Positions 1 to 12,840 are shown, counted from the stretch's first letter. The stretch is DNA of 64,000 nucleotides from Cristatella mucedo (GCA_009760855.2 WPIO01000018.1:809001-873000); one strand, 5' to 3'. A program made the numbers and translations. Notes: a model not told the origin generated them from the letters alone.

Positions 1-577
1 GCTCTCGTCAACGCTGACTCGCAACGTTCGGTCCGGTCGATAAAGGCCTCTCTGGCCGGCCGGCCGGCAGCTCGGACGTGGAGCCGTGAAGGACAGGCAG
101 GAGTCGGCTCTCCCTCTCGGCAAAGCAGTGGGCTACGCTCGCCTGCAAAGTCATAAAAAGAAAGGTTAGCAATTGATCGCTACGCCAGCAACGCCGGTCG
201 CATAGTTCGTGCGGAGGTTTCTCGCTTGCAGCTGTCCGCCGCGGCTGGCCGGACGGAGGCGGAAAACAAAGATGGACACTCTGTGACGTCGCCAGAGGAC
301 GATACTGCTCGCAATCCCTCCACTGAGGCCTCCTCAAGCAGCTGACTAAGCGTGCGGGCTGCTTACTTCTTACGCGTACTTCTTTTCCGCCTCCGTACCG
401 AGCGGAAGGGCCCGGCAGCAGCATGCTTTGATGAATCGCCACCGGAAGACGCTTACCCGTCTTAGTTGAGAAACTGAAAAAGATTGGGTTCGGCGGCACA
501 GAGAGCTCGCTTGCAAACTCTCGCACGATAGCCTGCATTTTTGAGGGATTGCTGACAATTGCTGCACTCTCAAAGGC
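1..577. other. Unclassified region, no gene seen
   Basis: Moderately GC-rich sequence without a recognisable protein, RNA or repeat. The open frames on the minus strand have no family resemblance and run straight into the LINE fragment that begins near 578, so they are not called. Confidence 0.4.
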
Positions 578-1020
578 GGTACAAGCATCGTACCACCCGC
601 TTCTCAGAATCCAGTAGTTTACAAATACCTCGTACAAACCGCAAATCCTTTGGAGACCGTGCATTTAGTTCCTATGCTTCCAAAGCCTGGAACTCCCTCC
701 CGACCTGCGTCAGAACATCCCCTGACCTGACCACATTTAAAAGGAACTTAAAAACACACCTATTTAGGACAGCATTTAGTGGTCCCTGTGATTCGTCCTT
801 GATGTGCTTATGCGTGCTGACACTGTGCATGCTGCCACTAACCACATTTACATGCTGACCCTGTGCATGTCACCCCTAACCATATCATTCATTTTGTTTG
901 TTTTTCAAGCATGATTTTACTTACCATTCAATTGCATTTCACTTTGCACCAAATGTAAAGCGCCTAGAGAGAGATTGAGTTCTCCGAGGGCGCTTTATCA
1001 AGTGCATTATTATTATTAAT
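578..1020 (+). mobile_element. LINE family A, 5'-truncated 3' end
   Basis: Encodes the last part of a CR1/L2-type LINE ORF2 (residues reading SFGDRAFSSYASKAWNSLPT, then a Phe/Lys-rich end), followed by a 3' UTR, a hairpin (GCGCCTAGAGA paired with TCTCTGAGGGCGC, slightly diverged here) and a short ATT tail. The same sequence occurs about 25 times in the window. 5' truncation is the usual result of target-primed reverse transcription. Confidence 0.85.
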
Positions 1021-1224
1021 ACTATTACTTTACGCACTGAAGCGAGCCGGCGACATGATTACTTACTCGATTGCGGCCATACAAACCAAAGTATGGGCAA
1101 GTAGCAGTGCAAGTTCGGAAGGGAGGCTGCGTGTCGCCGAGCGAGGTCAGTGTACTATTCAAGGATGCGACTTCAGCAGCGACGAACAATATAGAGGTCT
1201 CGGGTCTAGAGCTATCGGATGCAG

Positions 1225-1660
<436 letters not shown>

Positions 1661-1664
1661 TACA

Positions 1665-2100
1665 TATTCAATAAAGACCCACAGGTGTATGTGCATGTCT
1701 GCGTATGTCTGCCTGGTTGCTCTTTTCACTTTTAACCCACTCGTTGCCTGCACCTTTACACAGGGGAGATTGCAGCCCCTTGAGGTGCTAGATGGTTGAA
1801 ACAAAGACCCTCAGAGCTCGGCAGCGACTCCGCGAGTGTACCGTAGCTCTCCATGCTGTCAGCGGCAAAGGCGGGCCAGACGCGAAGCTACAACTACGAT
1901 GACGCCTTGGTAGCCATCCCAAGGCGGTCGAGTGTGGGCTATCGAGCTTGCCCAGAGACAAGCGGGCACTCCGCTCGACTCCTCCCGGAACATTGGCATT
2001 CTGCACTGTTTGGCAGTCGAGAAATCGGGCCCTCCCCTCCGCGAAATTATCAAGGCTGGTCGAGTTGGGTAAAGTGCATATACAGCTGAGCGCAGGCTCC
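1665..2100. other. Spacer, nothing recognised
   Basis: Mixed-composition sequence between the CT tract and the CpG-rich segment upstream of actin. I see no gene or repeat in it. Confidence 0.4.
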
Positions 2101-3760
2101 AGTGCGTGCGTGAGGGGAAGTTCTCTTCCTCAGCACGAACGAGCGCAACTGAACTCGCGAAACGCGCCGCCGTCGCCGCCGTCGCCGCCGTCGCGTCGCA
2201 GCAGCTCACGCTCCGGCGCCGCCGCCGCCACCGCTGCGGCGAGATGGCTGCCGCCAGCGGCTGCGGCCACCGTAGACTGGCTGGCCGGCTGGGGGGGGGG
2301 GGGCGGAGGAGTTGCAGCGGAGAGCGAGCGCGATCTCTCGCGGGCACTGGTCCAGGCCGGCCTATCGCTAAAACAATGCGCTCCGCCGCCACCGCCTCCG
2401 CAGGGGTGCTCGCCCGGCGGCGGCGGGCGGCGGCGGCGGCGAAATCTTGCCGCTAGCGATCGCGCGGAGCAAATCGAGGCGAGGCGCTTGGCCGCCAGCG
2501 CGTGGCTAGCGCGAGCGCGGAGCACCGACCGACCGATTGCTCTGCGAGCCGGCGCCCTGCGATCGACTTGTGCTGACGACTTCGACGGTTCTGGCGGCGG
2601 CGGCGGCGCGGGCGGCGCCGCCGGGGAGCGAGGCGCACCGCGGCGGCGCCGCCGCTGGAGCCGCTACGGCGGTCGCCGATCTCACCGCCGTCGGACCGCG
2701 AGACGCCGCGTCGAATAAGTTTCTCGTCGACGGCGGCTCGCGGCACCGACCGCGGACGGGCCGAACGCCATATAAGAGTAAAGCGGACATCGGAGGGCTC
2801 GGAAGCAGCCGGCGCACCGTAGAAGGAAGGCGCGCTGCGCACGTGGTCTGTGACGGCTACGGCTCGCGGGAGGCGTGGCCGTCTGCCCGGGGTCGCCGGC
2901 CTGTGCTGCTGCGAGGCAGGGGCAATCGATTAATGATGCGGGTCCGCGGGCGCGCCACTGCGCTTAGAGCAACTCTCGCCGCCGCCGCCGCTTCCCCGGA
3001 AGCGCCCAATGCTGGCGCTTCCCCGGAAGCGCCCAATGCTGGCGCTTCCGGGTCGCCGAGTCGCCAAACTCGTCGCTAGCCTCGCCTAGCGCTCGCGCGC
3101 CCGATGCCCGGCAGACGCGGAGCTGGCGCAAGCCGCACTGCCGAGTTCCGAGCCGACGGCTCGGCGGCTGACGCGCAGCGATTCAAGTAAACGCGTGCTG
3201 CGCAGTTGTGCAAGTGGCCCGAATAAAACGATGCACTCTCCAATTTAATCCGCCGTCCGCCACCGCCGCTCAGCGGCGCATCCGGTCCTGGCGCGGCGGC
3301 CAGGCGGTCGCTACAAGCGGACGCTAAGGCGTCCGCTTGTCGCGAGCTGCACGACGGATAGGACCCACCCACCCACCCGCCCGCCGACGACGGCGACGAA
3401 GCCAAAAGTGACGACTTAAACAAAAATTAAACGAAAACAAAAGTGACGACGGTGGCCAAAAGGCGACGAGCTATCTGGGTAGAAGAAAGGAGAAGCCGGC
3501 CCCGGGTCATCTGCCGCTAGTTTACGCGCCGACCGAGAGGCGGCGCCGTGCGCCCGAGCGCGGCGCCGCTCGCAGAGCCGCAGCCCCGCTCCGGAGCGGC
3601 GCATCCGCACGGCGGCGGCAGCGGCGGCGGCGGTGGAATGCGGGCTCTCGGCTGCCGTTCGGCTGCCGCAGCGTGCGCGTGTCGGCAAACGATTGCTGTC
3701 GGACGACGAAGTAGAGGCGCTCGCCTGCCGCCGGGTCCGCCGCGGCGATTTTTGCACTAT
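2100..3760. other. CpG-rich segment upstream of actin
   Basis: Very GC-rich, full of CGC/GCC triplets, with open frames on both strands that are low-complexity Arg/Ala/Pro/Ser and look non-coding. A 27-bp unit containing CTTCCCCGGAAGCGCCC is repeated in tandem at about 2992-3050. It probably acts as a CpG island at the actin promoter (inference). Confidence 0.6.
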
Positions 3761-3763
3761 TTA

Positions 3764-3856
3764 CCATATACGGCGCCCAGGGGGGCACTGATGAGCTTCC
3801 CTTTTAAGGTGAGCGGTCACTACATCCGGCCCAGAACCGACCGCTCGTATATATAG
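3764..3856 (+). promoter_or_regulatory. Actin core promoter: CArG boxes and TATA box
   Basis: A perfect CArG box, CCTTTTAAGG, lies at 3800-3809 and a near-match, CCATATACGG, at 3764-3773. A TATA box, TATATATAG, is at 3848-3856, about 95 bp before the actin ATG, which predicts transcription starting near 3880. CArG boxes bind serum response factor and are standard in animal actin promoters. The order CArG, CArG, TATA, short 5' UTR, ATG supports a functional promoter. Confidence 0.75.
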
Positions 3857-3894
3857 ACGGCGCTGGTAGCAGCCAAGCACCGCAGTCTGTCTGA

Positions 3895-4915
<1,021 letters not shown>

Positions 4916-6054
4916 GGTGTCATGGTCGGCATGGGTCAGAAAGACAGCTACGTCGGTGACGAGGCGCAGAGCAAGCGCGGCATCCTGACGCTCAAGTACC
5001 CGATCGAGCACGGCATCGTCACCAACTGGGACGACATGGAGAAGATCTGGCACCACACGTTCTACAACGAGCTTCGCGTCGCACCCGAGGAGCACCCCGT
5101 GCTGCTCACCGAGCGGTCGCCGCTTCAACCCCCAAGGCAAAGCCGCGAGAAGATCAACCAAAGCGATCATGTTCGATGACCTTCAACACGACGACGCCTG
5201 TACGTGGGCGATCCAGGCCGTGCGGTCGGCTTGTACGCGTTCAGGTCAGCAGACGTAAGGCATCGTGCTGGCGACTCGGGACGACGGCGTCCACGCACAC
5301 GGTGCCATCTAAGAGGGCTACGGCGACTCGTGGCCGCACGCCATCCTCCGACCTCGATCCTGGCCGGACCTGCGGATCTCACCGCGTACTACCTGATGGA
5401 AGAGTCCGTGACCGTATCGACGGCTACATGTGTCACGGACAGACGGCCCCCCGAGCGTGAGATCGTGCGACGACAAGTCAAGTGCGAAGCTGTGCTATAC
5501 GTCGGACCGCAATCGGAACCATTCGGAGAACGAGCGGAACACGGGCCGCCTCGTCGAGTCGTCCCGCTCGAGAGAGAGCTACGACTGGAGCCCGAACGGT
5601 CAGGTGTATCACGATCGGGCAACGTAAAGGTTCCGTTCCGCTTCCCCGAGGCGCTCCTGTTCACAGCCGTCCTAATCCTCGGGCATTGGAGTCAGGGCTT
5701 CGGCAATCCACAGTAGGACTACGAGTACAACTCGACATGAAGTGCAGACGTGTCAGAACAGTCAGCAAGGACCTTTGTCACGTCCAACACGGTCACTCGA
5801 TCCGGCGGCTCCAACATGGTGGACCCGACCTGAAGCATCAGCGCGATCGCATGACCTAAGGGATATCACCGCGCTCGCGCCGAGCACGATGAAGATCAAG
5901 ATCATCGCTCCGCCCGAGCGCAAGTACTCGGTCTGGATCGGCGGCTCCATCCTCGCCTCGCTGTCCACCTATCAGCAAGAATGTGGATCCAGCAAAGCAA
6001 GTAGCTACAGGACGACGTCGGGCCCCAGCATCTTGCACCGGAAGTGCTGTCTAA
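4916..6054 (+). pseudogene. Actin, exon 2: intact ends, middle disrupted by many small indels
   Basis: The first 65 codons ([20 protein letters not shown] through the LLTE motif, to about 5111) are a perfect actin reading frame. From about 5112 to 5862 actin is still recognisable, but the frame jumps repeatedly between the three phases because of small insertions and substitutions. From 5865 ([18 protein letters not shown], then [14 protein letters not shown]) it is intact again to about 5975. A few further insertions follow before the C-terminal His-Arg-Lys-Cys codons and the displaced stop at 6052-6054. The exon is about 130 nt longer than a standard actin needs, so insertions outnumber deletions. 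Either this is a young pseudogene of an unprocessed copy, or the segment is uncorrected long-read sequence of a functional gene. The clean promoter, exon 1, splice sites and poly(A) signal favour the latter. Confidence 0.8.
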
Positions 6055-6343
6055 GCACCCGCCGCGCCGCCGCTGTTCCAGGCCGCCCGCCGCGGGTCGC
6101 CAAGGCCGCCCGCCGCCGTCCGCCGCCGCGGTCGCCGTCGGCCTGCTGCCGACGACGCGGCCGGCGTGGCACGCGGCGTGCGGCGCGCGCGGACAACACC
6201 GGGCGGCGACGACCGAGGAAGAAGGTGAGGCGGAGGCGCGGCTGTCGATATGTCACTCGCCGCAACTACGGGAGGTGCGTGGCGCGCTGCCCTTGAATGC
6301 ACCTGCTTTTGTACTGATTGTTTCGTTTTGTACGGAGAGTCGT

Positions 6344-6349
6344 AATAAA
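6344..6349 (+). terminator. Actin poly(A) signal AATAAA
   Basis: A canonical AATAAA lies 290 nt after the actin stop, in a T-rich 3' UTR, and fits as the cleavage signal of the actin mRNA. Confidence 0.65.
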
Positions 6350-6937
6350 CTGGCTTTTTCGGCCTATTCTAGGGACGCTGGGAACATCCGCCCTCCGACT
6401 GTATTCCGGTGTCGAGGCAGCCGTTGCGACCTTGACGCCGACGGCCAGCCGCGCGCCTGGCCCACCCCGCACACCTCCGCGCCGCCGACGCGCGGCATGG
6501 CCCTGCGAAGTCCGCCGAGACAGGGAGCGGGCGTCCCGCGATAGAGAGCAGCCCAGTTTGCGCCCCCAGTTTTGCTTGAGCCTCGCTTCCGCAGAGCGCT
6601 GAGACGCGGCGCGTGCGCGCAGCGAGCGACGGAGCCCTCGCGGCGCCCGGGACTAGCCCTGCCTAGCAGCCGGCGCTGCATTTTTGTTTTTTTTTTTTTT
6701 TTTTTTTGTTCGCGGGTAGAAGGGGCAGGGGCTGGAGGCGCGTACCGGCGTACGGCGGCCGGAGCCCTAGCTCCTGTAATCGGAGAACGCGCGACGGCGG
6801 CGCCCCTTCCGCACCAAAATGGGCATGGCACTCGGCGCGCGGCGCTCGGGCGGGCGAGTGCCGTTTAATAGCCGGTCGCCCAGCCGCCGCGCATCACGGA
6901 GGCTGGTCGACCGGCGTCGGCCTCGCGCCGGCAGCCG
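6350..6937. other. GC-rich region downstream of actin
   Basis: CpG-rich sequence with an oligo-T run at about 6689-6708. I see no gene or repeat family in it. Confidence 0.4.
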
Positions 6938-7272
6938 CCAATCTCTTTCAAGGCGCTTCACATTTTCTGCAAAGGAAACGCGATTAAACGGTGAGTAATA
7001 TCATGCTTGATAAACAACATGAATGACATGGTTAGGGGTGACATACACAGGGTCAGCACACAAGTGTTGTCAGTGGCAGCGTGCACGATGTCAGCACGCA
7101 CAAGCACACAAAGGATTAATCACAGGGACCTAATAAATGCTGTCATAAATAGGTGCGTTTTTAGTTTCTTTTTAAATGCCGCCAGGTCAGGGGATGTCGT
7201 GCCGTAAGTTGGGAGTGAGTTCCAGGCTTTGGGAGCATACAAACTAAAGGCACGGTCTCCAAAGGATCTGAG
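6938..7272 (-). mobile_element. LINE family A 3' region
   Basis: Minus-strand copy that starts inside the 3' hairpin (complement of AATCTCTTTC-AGGCGCTT), so the ATT tail is missing. It runs through the 3' UTR into the last ORF2 codons and stops at a GA tract. Confidence 0.8.
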
Positions 7273-7274
7273 AT

Positions 7275-7275
7275 T

Positions 7276-7347
<72 letters not shown>
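7275..7347. repeat. (GA)n microsatellite
   Basis: Nearly pure GA repeat directly abutting the preceding LINE fragment. Confidence 0.95.
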
Positions 7348-7349
<2 letters not shown>

Positions 7350-7415
7350 CGCTTCCGTCAGGGCCTGCAGAGCATTCCGTCAGAGCTGACGGAGGGCGCT
7401 GCAGTTGTTCATCAG

Positions 7416-7490
7416 AAGGTAAGGTACTCACTCTTCACGACCGAGGTCGTGATTCGAATCCGGCAGAGGGCAATCCTTTGCTGCCAAACG
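7416..7490 (+). mobile_element. tRNA-derived SINE, head only
   Basis: Matches the head of the SINE seen intact at 59799: AAGGTACTCACTCTTCACGA, then GAGGTCGTG and a B-box-like ATTCGAATCC, followed by GGGCAATCCTTTGCTGCC. The 3' half is missing. Confidence 0.6.
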
Positions 7491-8111
7491 TCGCCAGGGT
7501 TCACTAGTTCTGCCCGACCTTGAGAGCGCCAGATTGGCTGCCGTCGTACTGTCGTCGGTCTGCGCCGCTAGCCCGCGGTGGACGTTTCCAAAGCTGATGA
7601 ACTCTCCTTTGGCGTTCGCCCCTCTGCTGGCTTTTTCTAGATTTTTCTAGGAAGCGGCCAATATTTCCATGGGACGCGGCTCGGTGAGCGCCCGCCGGGG
7701 CGGCGCGCGTTCGTCGTGCAGCTTTGGGGTCTCGAAGGATTTGCTCCCAATCGTTTGCTTTGCGTGCGTGGGAAAAACGTCCGCCGGGAGACGCCCGCAA
7801 GGCGTCGCGGAGCACATCGTGAAAGATCGACCCAAAACAAGGAGCAACCGTCGCAAATTTCTCGGACGGCGAGCTGCGCCTGCGAGACGCATATTTCCGT
7901 TTCATCAGTTTCCAGACGATGATGATGATGATGTTACCAGACACTCAAGAGATGCGATCGTATTTACTTGAATTTTAGAGAAAAAAAATTATTATTACAA
8001 TTTCTTAAATTATTCGTATATTATTGTAAAGTAAACGGCAATCTCGGGTACGACTAAAGGATCCTGCCGGTCGGCCAGCCAGGAAGACCCCGTGCAACGA
8101 GGACCGTCGTG

Positions 8112-8112
<1 letters not shown>
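7491..8112. other. Spacer, nothing recognised
   Basis: Mixed sequence with a short GAT repeat near 7917-7933 and an AT-rich stretch at 7980-8035. Open frames on both strands show no family signature. Confidence 0.4.

Positions 8113-8168
<56 letters not shown>
8113..8168. repeat. (CGG)n trinucleotide repeat
   Basis: About 18 uninterrupted CGG units. The minus-strand poly-Arg frame across it is an artefact. Confidence 0.95.
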
Positions 8169-8169
<1 letters not shown>

Positions 8170-9470
8170 GGCACAGACTTCAGAGAGAGCGCATGCACAA
8201 CTAAAGTCTCGCTAGAGCCATCGGAGTCTGCAGAAAATTAACTCTAAAAGTAAACTCTCTATTCTGCTTGCCGTGGCTGCGACGAAAGGATACTAGCTGG
8301 AAAAAGTCGCCGAGCGGATTACTCACTCAATTCGTTCACGATTGCTCTAACCCAGCACGGAAACAAAGTCAAGTCGGCAACGTCTTTTCAATGCATTGGA
8401 GTAGGCGCTTCAGAGTTCGCTAGTAGAGGCGCTTGAGTAGGCGCTCGAAGCCAGAGATTCTAGTCTTGACGGCCATCTGCGTTCGCAGGAATTTATTGGG
8501 AGCGTCTGCGTGAGCAGCGAAGGTTAATAATAAATAGCCAAAGCCCGAGAGAGGTCAACGAAGAATTTCAGCTTTCCGAATTTAAAGGTGCACGATGTGT
8601 ATTTTCAGCAATTAAACTGGATCGCCGTTTTGACAAACTCGACGTGCGACAGTTTTTCCATTCGCGTGTACACGCCCGAGCGGGCACTTCCGGCACTCTA
8701 ATATCGGTCTCCGCGCCGACTAGTGAATCGGCCGCGACGTCCGGGACGTACACACACAGGACATACTGCACTGTACGTACGAGACGTGCTGAAAATCGAG
8801 AATTCTACTGGCTGAGTATTACCTTATCGGCAGGCCGTTCGTAAGAAGTAAACTGTGCCGAGAAACCCTTGGGAACGTAATCGCAGAGCGGTTTCGCGAG
8901 AACTGCGGGGAATTCAGAACGAAGCCACGGCCGCTCTCGGCTCGTTAAGCTTAGCGGCGGATAGTAAAATAAGATGATAAATTAAGTAATAGCAAAATTA
9001 GATAAAAAAAATAAGGTAAGATAATAAAATAAAATAATAGTAAAATAGGCTAGACGCGACGTCAAGCTGCCCGTGATCCGTGCGCTCATTCGATGATAAG
9101 GTTTAGCCCCCTGACAGCTGCCGACTACATCCGGCCTGGAAGTTCGCATTCGCGACAGCAGCGACGGACCAGGGAAGAGAAGTTTGCCTCAGTCCGCTGC
9201 AGAAACTCAGGCTAACCATCGGGTTCCGCAGATGATACGCTAGCGCAACTTACCATTCAGCCACCGCCCACTACCAGCTACCTGCTCTGAGAGGGGGGGG
9301 GGGAGCTGGAGTAAAGGTCGCATCACGCCTTGCGTTGGGCCATTGCCTGTGCGGTCCAAGTCGGGAGCATTTCTCCTTCGAAGCATATACAGATGCATTT
9401 GTCTGATGACATGTTATCTCGTCCCGGAGCTTTATGAGCTGTCTGGACCTATAGCGCTTGGGATGGCCTT
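8169..9470. other. Intergenic, no gene seen
   Basis: Mixed sequence with an AT-rich, simple stretch at about 8960-9050 and a G run at 9293-9303. Short open frames lack any recognisable motif. Confidence 0.4.
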
Positions 9471-9634
9471 AATGGCTCACTATGTAAGGTGGTTGCTTTT
9501 CACGAACTCGGCCCCGAGGTCGTGGGTTCGAATCCTGCGGTGGGCGATCCTTTACCGCCACTGCAAGCGGTGGTGATAGCCGTAAAGGCTCTTCTGTCGC
9601 TATACAAGCAGAGTCTGTTTAATCAGATGGTATT
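9471..9634 (+). mobile_element. tRNA-derived SINE
   Basis: Good copy of the SINE: A-box-like TATGTAAGGTGGTTGC, a GAGGTCGTGGGTTCGAATCC segment containing the RNA polymerase III B box (9525-9535), then the body TGCAAGCGGTGGTGATAGCC and GGCTCTTCTGTCGCTATAC. It ends at AATCAGATGGTATTTTAT. The body is shared with copies at 38342, 54316 and 59799, so this is a dispersed element and not a single tRNA. Confidence 0.8.
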
Positions 9635-9756
9635 TTATGGCGCTGGTAGGTATCCATGCGCTCAAGGACTCACAGACTTACGGACGGACGTGCGGACGCG
9701 GAGCCCACAAGCACGCGAACGCAGACACGGATACGCACAGTGTACACCGGTACATA

Positions 9757-9940
9757 CCTAATTGTTTATCTGCCGAATATGTGTGCCATTTGCACGTCAC
9801 CCTAACCACGTTATGCTTGTTGCCATTGAGCTAACCATTCGACAATTCTTCCTTTGCAGCAAATGCGAAGTGCCTAGAAAGACATTGAGTTCTCTGAGGA
9901 CGCTATATCAAACGTATTATTACTAGTTTTATTATTATTA
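9757..9940 (+). mobile_element. LINE family A 3' UTR and ATT tail
   Basis: Diverged 3' UTR followed by AAGTGCCTAGAAAGACATTG and TCTCTGAGGACGC, the family A hairpin, then TATTATTACT and a longer ATT run. No ORF2 sequence remains. Confidence 0.75.
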
Positions 9941-10933
9941 TTATTATCGTTTGCCCTGCTTTGTTTATTTCCGCGGGTCTTTTACTGCAGGCTACTTACG
10001 TTGCGGCGGCGACGTAGAAAGCATCAGTTTGTCGGAAGCCAGCGTTGAGCGTTGGGCGTCCGCCGGCTGTCGCCTAGTAGCCTGGCTGCCGCGGTAGCCT
10101 TTGTATTTCGCGCGCCCGCCGGGTTGGTCGCGCGCGAGCGAGCCTCCACCGCAGCCGCTCGACGCGTTTCACCGCGACCGACGTCGGGTGCAGTCGAGTC
10201 AGCCCAGCGTCCGTCGCTCCTCCAAAGTGCACCGCGACGGCCTATATAATCCCCGCGATACAATGGATAGTGGCGGGGGGGGGGGACTGGGCTGCATAAT
10301 CTTGGGTGCGTGCGGGCGTAGCGCTCGCTGCGGACTCGGTGGAAAAAAGGTCAAAGCTAGCAACAAAAAAAAAGGAGGCTTCCGCTGAGACCGACGCTGA
10401 GGCCGACGCCGCAGCACGTCGATTGGGTGAAGGTCTAGGTCTTACGAAAGTGCTCCAGACTGGGTGGCGGACAAAGGGAAAGTGACCGGGTGGCGGACTC
10501 TCTGGGTCTGTCTGCCGCTCCGACTGGCGCACGCAGCAGCCGCTTCTGCCTCCGCGTGAGCCTCCAACCTCCTCGCCTCCCCCCCAACTATTTCGATCTG
10601 CTTATCGGGCCGGGAGCGGACCATGCAGCGGCGTCCAGATTAGCAGCAGGGCAATTAATTAGTCGGCGCTTCGGCCGAGCCGTAGCTCGATACGGCATCA
10701 AACGCAAAACTAGCGTTCAGTCCAGATTGGTTGCAGTGCTACAGCGGGCGGGCTGGCGGGGAGGGGGAGGGGAGGCCGGCGGCTGTAGGGGGTGCTTTAG
10801 AGTGCCAAGCCGTAGCAGGCTGCCAGCTAGCGAGCGAGCGAGTCCAGTTTTCGGAAGAATGCTTCGGATGCCCGAAGAGCACAAGACTCGCTCAGCGTAG
10901 AAGCGACACGCTGCTTAGGCAACCGACGGGGGG

Positions 10934-10982
<49 letters not shown>

Positions 10983-11364
10983 GCAATCGAATGATGCCGA
11001 AAAATGGTGTTACCGCCTCGGACGATGGTGTTACGGCCGAGACAAGAAAAACTCGACACGTTACTTGAGTCTGAGACTGAGGCAGCTGGCAGCCGGCCAG
11101 CGATCTCGCTCTTGCTCGGAAGCCCCTTTCACCGGACTGATAAAGAGTTCGCGCGAAGGTCTGGCTGCCGCGACTAAAAACCTTTTCGCGCTGCTACGAT
11201 CTGCCGTCAGCCCTGCTTGAAAGCTAGTCCGCAGTCCGGCAGGCTTCCACAACGGCGCTGCGCCCCTCTGCCCTGCGGACCTGAGCTGCCGACCGACGCA
11301 TTCGGCAGCTAAGCTTTCAGCCGGCCGCTGCGTGACGGGCTGGCTGCCAGGCAGGTGCGAGGGC
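9941..11364. other. GC-rich segment without a clear gene
   Basis: CpG-rich DNA with homopolymer runs and the CGG repeat at 10936. A TATA-like CTATATAATCC (10241-10251) precedes an ATG at 10262, but the 41-residue frame is Gly/Lys-rich with no known motif. It may be a CpG island, and no exon can be supported. Confidence 0.4.
10936..10979. repeat. (CGG)n trinucleotide repeat
   Basis: About 15 uninterrupted CGG units preceded by a G run. Confidence 0.95.
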
Positions 11365-11413
11365 GATCAAGGTCAGACCTTGGGCTGGCTTGGCCCAAGG
11401 TCTGACCTTGATC
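11365..11413. repeat. Perfect 20-bp hairpin with TCAAGGTCA half-sites
   Basis: Arms 11365-11384 and 11394-11413 are perfectly complementary around a 9-base loop. A third, partial copy of the arm follows at about 11415-11429. Each arm contains TCAAGGTCA (11367-11375, and inverted as TGACCTTGA at 11403-11411), the monomer site of FTZ-F1/SF-1 and ERR nuclear receptors. It could be a regulatory element or just a foldback; nothing adjacent decides this. Confidence 0.8.
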
Positions 11414-11429
11414 GGTCAGACCTTGGGCT

Positions 11430-12490
11430 GGCGCCCGCGGCAGCTGCGTGAAGTGGCGGTGCTTGATGACGGCTGAGTAGAGAAGAGCGGCCGTGAGAGC
11501 GGACAGTCCTCGCGCGGCGGCAGCCTCAGCAGCAGCCACATCCGCACCTCCATCCGCGCCGCCGCCGCAGCAGCTCTAGCGAGGCTAGATGCAGCTGCAC
11601 TGGCAGATGCAGGTGCAGATGCTTCGCCCAAAGCAGAAAGCCCTAGCCGGGGGTACCAGATGCTGATCGTATCTTAGCCAGAAATAATTCGACTGCGCCG
11701 CTTGAGACAAGCGGTTCGTAAGCATCCGAGACCGGCCAGAAAAAAGCGAAAACAAAATGGCCCGGTGTAGCTGTCATGCGTGCAGCCGCCGCCGCGTACG
11801 CGGTCTCGAGTCTGCAGGCAAGAGCTGTAACATGTGCTCGTGAAATGCAAAGTAACCACTAGCACAAATCACCTTTCGCCGTCTGCTTCTGTAGCTCACG
11901 ACGCGCAGGTTCTCTGGCCTGAGAAAAAAACAAGGCGCTACAGCTGGTGCCACTGTCACAGTCGGTGCAAACCGTTATGGTTAGACGTGTCAGCTGTGAA
12001 CGTCGCAATGGCCGCCCGCACTGCAACAGTTCTCTCCTATCTGCACCGGCTCTCCAGCAACCGCAGTGCCGACTTTGTAGTTTGAAATTCTCCCTAGCGG
12101 CAGGTACGCAGAACCAGACCGAAGCGGGCTCAAAGACGCTTATTCGCAGCGGGCCAGTTCGCGACTGCATTGCATAGCGTCCTCGACGTAACTCCCCGGG
12201 CCTTTTCTGCCCGTTACTTAAATATCGCTGCCATAAATCACAGCAGCCCATAAACCAACGACAGCGTCGTAATCTCTGTTGGCCCATAAATCTAAGCCAT
12301 AAACTGTCCGTACGAGGAATCTCAACGAAATAAATGCTATTGACCCATAAGCCACTAGCATCTCAAATAGCCACAGGCTTCAACGTGCCTGTCGCTCACT
12401 TCAAGGTCCGTTCATTCACTTGCTCCTGCCAACCAATGGAAAATGCTTCCCAATCGGGGTAGGCAGCGTACTGAAGGCTCTGTTGACTCA
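11430..12490. other. Intergenic, no gene seen
   Basis: Mixed sequence. CCATAAA recurs several times between 12220 and 12345, suggesting a worn short repeat. Minus-strand open frames show no family signature. Confidence 0.4.
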
Positions 12491-12494
12491 AATC

Positions 12495-12840
12495 TAACCA
12501 ACTTGGAGACCGTGAATTCGGCTCGCAGGCTCTCGCCGCACGGGACTCACTCCAGACTGACGTGATGACGTCCTCTGACTAGAAAACATTTACAAAATAA
12601 TCTGAAACCAGACTTGTTCCTGGCAGCATTTGCTGGTTCCGCGGGAAGTTTCATTCGTAGGCCTACGCTTGCTGACACTGTGCCAGTTTTTACTTGGCAA
12701 TTGACACTGTGCTTCCTTTACGGTTGAAAGTGTTTTCTCCGTTGAAAGTACCGAAAAAGATATTTAGCTCTATTAGATCGGTATACATACGAACTTTTTA
12801 TTGTTATTACTAATTAAGTTATTATTAATCTTACTGCTGA
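12495..12840 (+). mobile_element. LINE family A, old copy
   Basis: Diverged match to the end of ORF2 (TTGGAGACCGTGAATTCGG onward) and to the 3' UTR (GCTTGCTGACACTGTGCC). The frame is lost. Confidence 0.65.

Noticed and set aside
5176-6544. Several 90-185 codon frames over actin exon 2
   Set aside because: Shadows of the disrupted actin sequence in shifted frames.
9525-9535. SINE heads as functional tRNA genes
   Set aside because: B box is good, but no cloverleaf with paired acceptor or anticodon stems forms, and the body is a shared repeat.
10262-10388. 41-residue Gly/Lys-rich frame after a TATA-like box
   Set aside because: Low complexity, no family, no downstream exon found.
11859-12287. 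142-residue minus-strand frame
   Set aside because: Arg/Cys-rich, no domain, no splice or start support.
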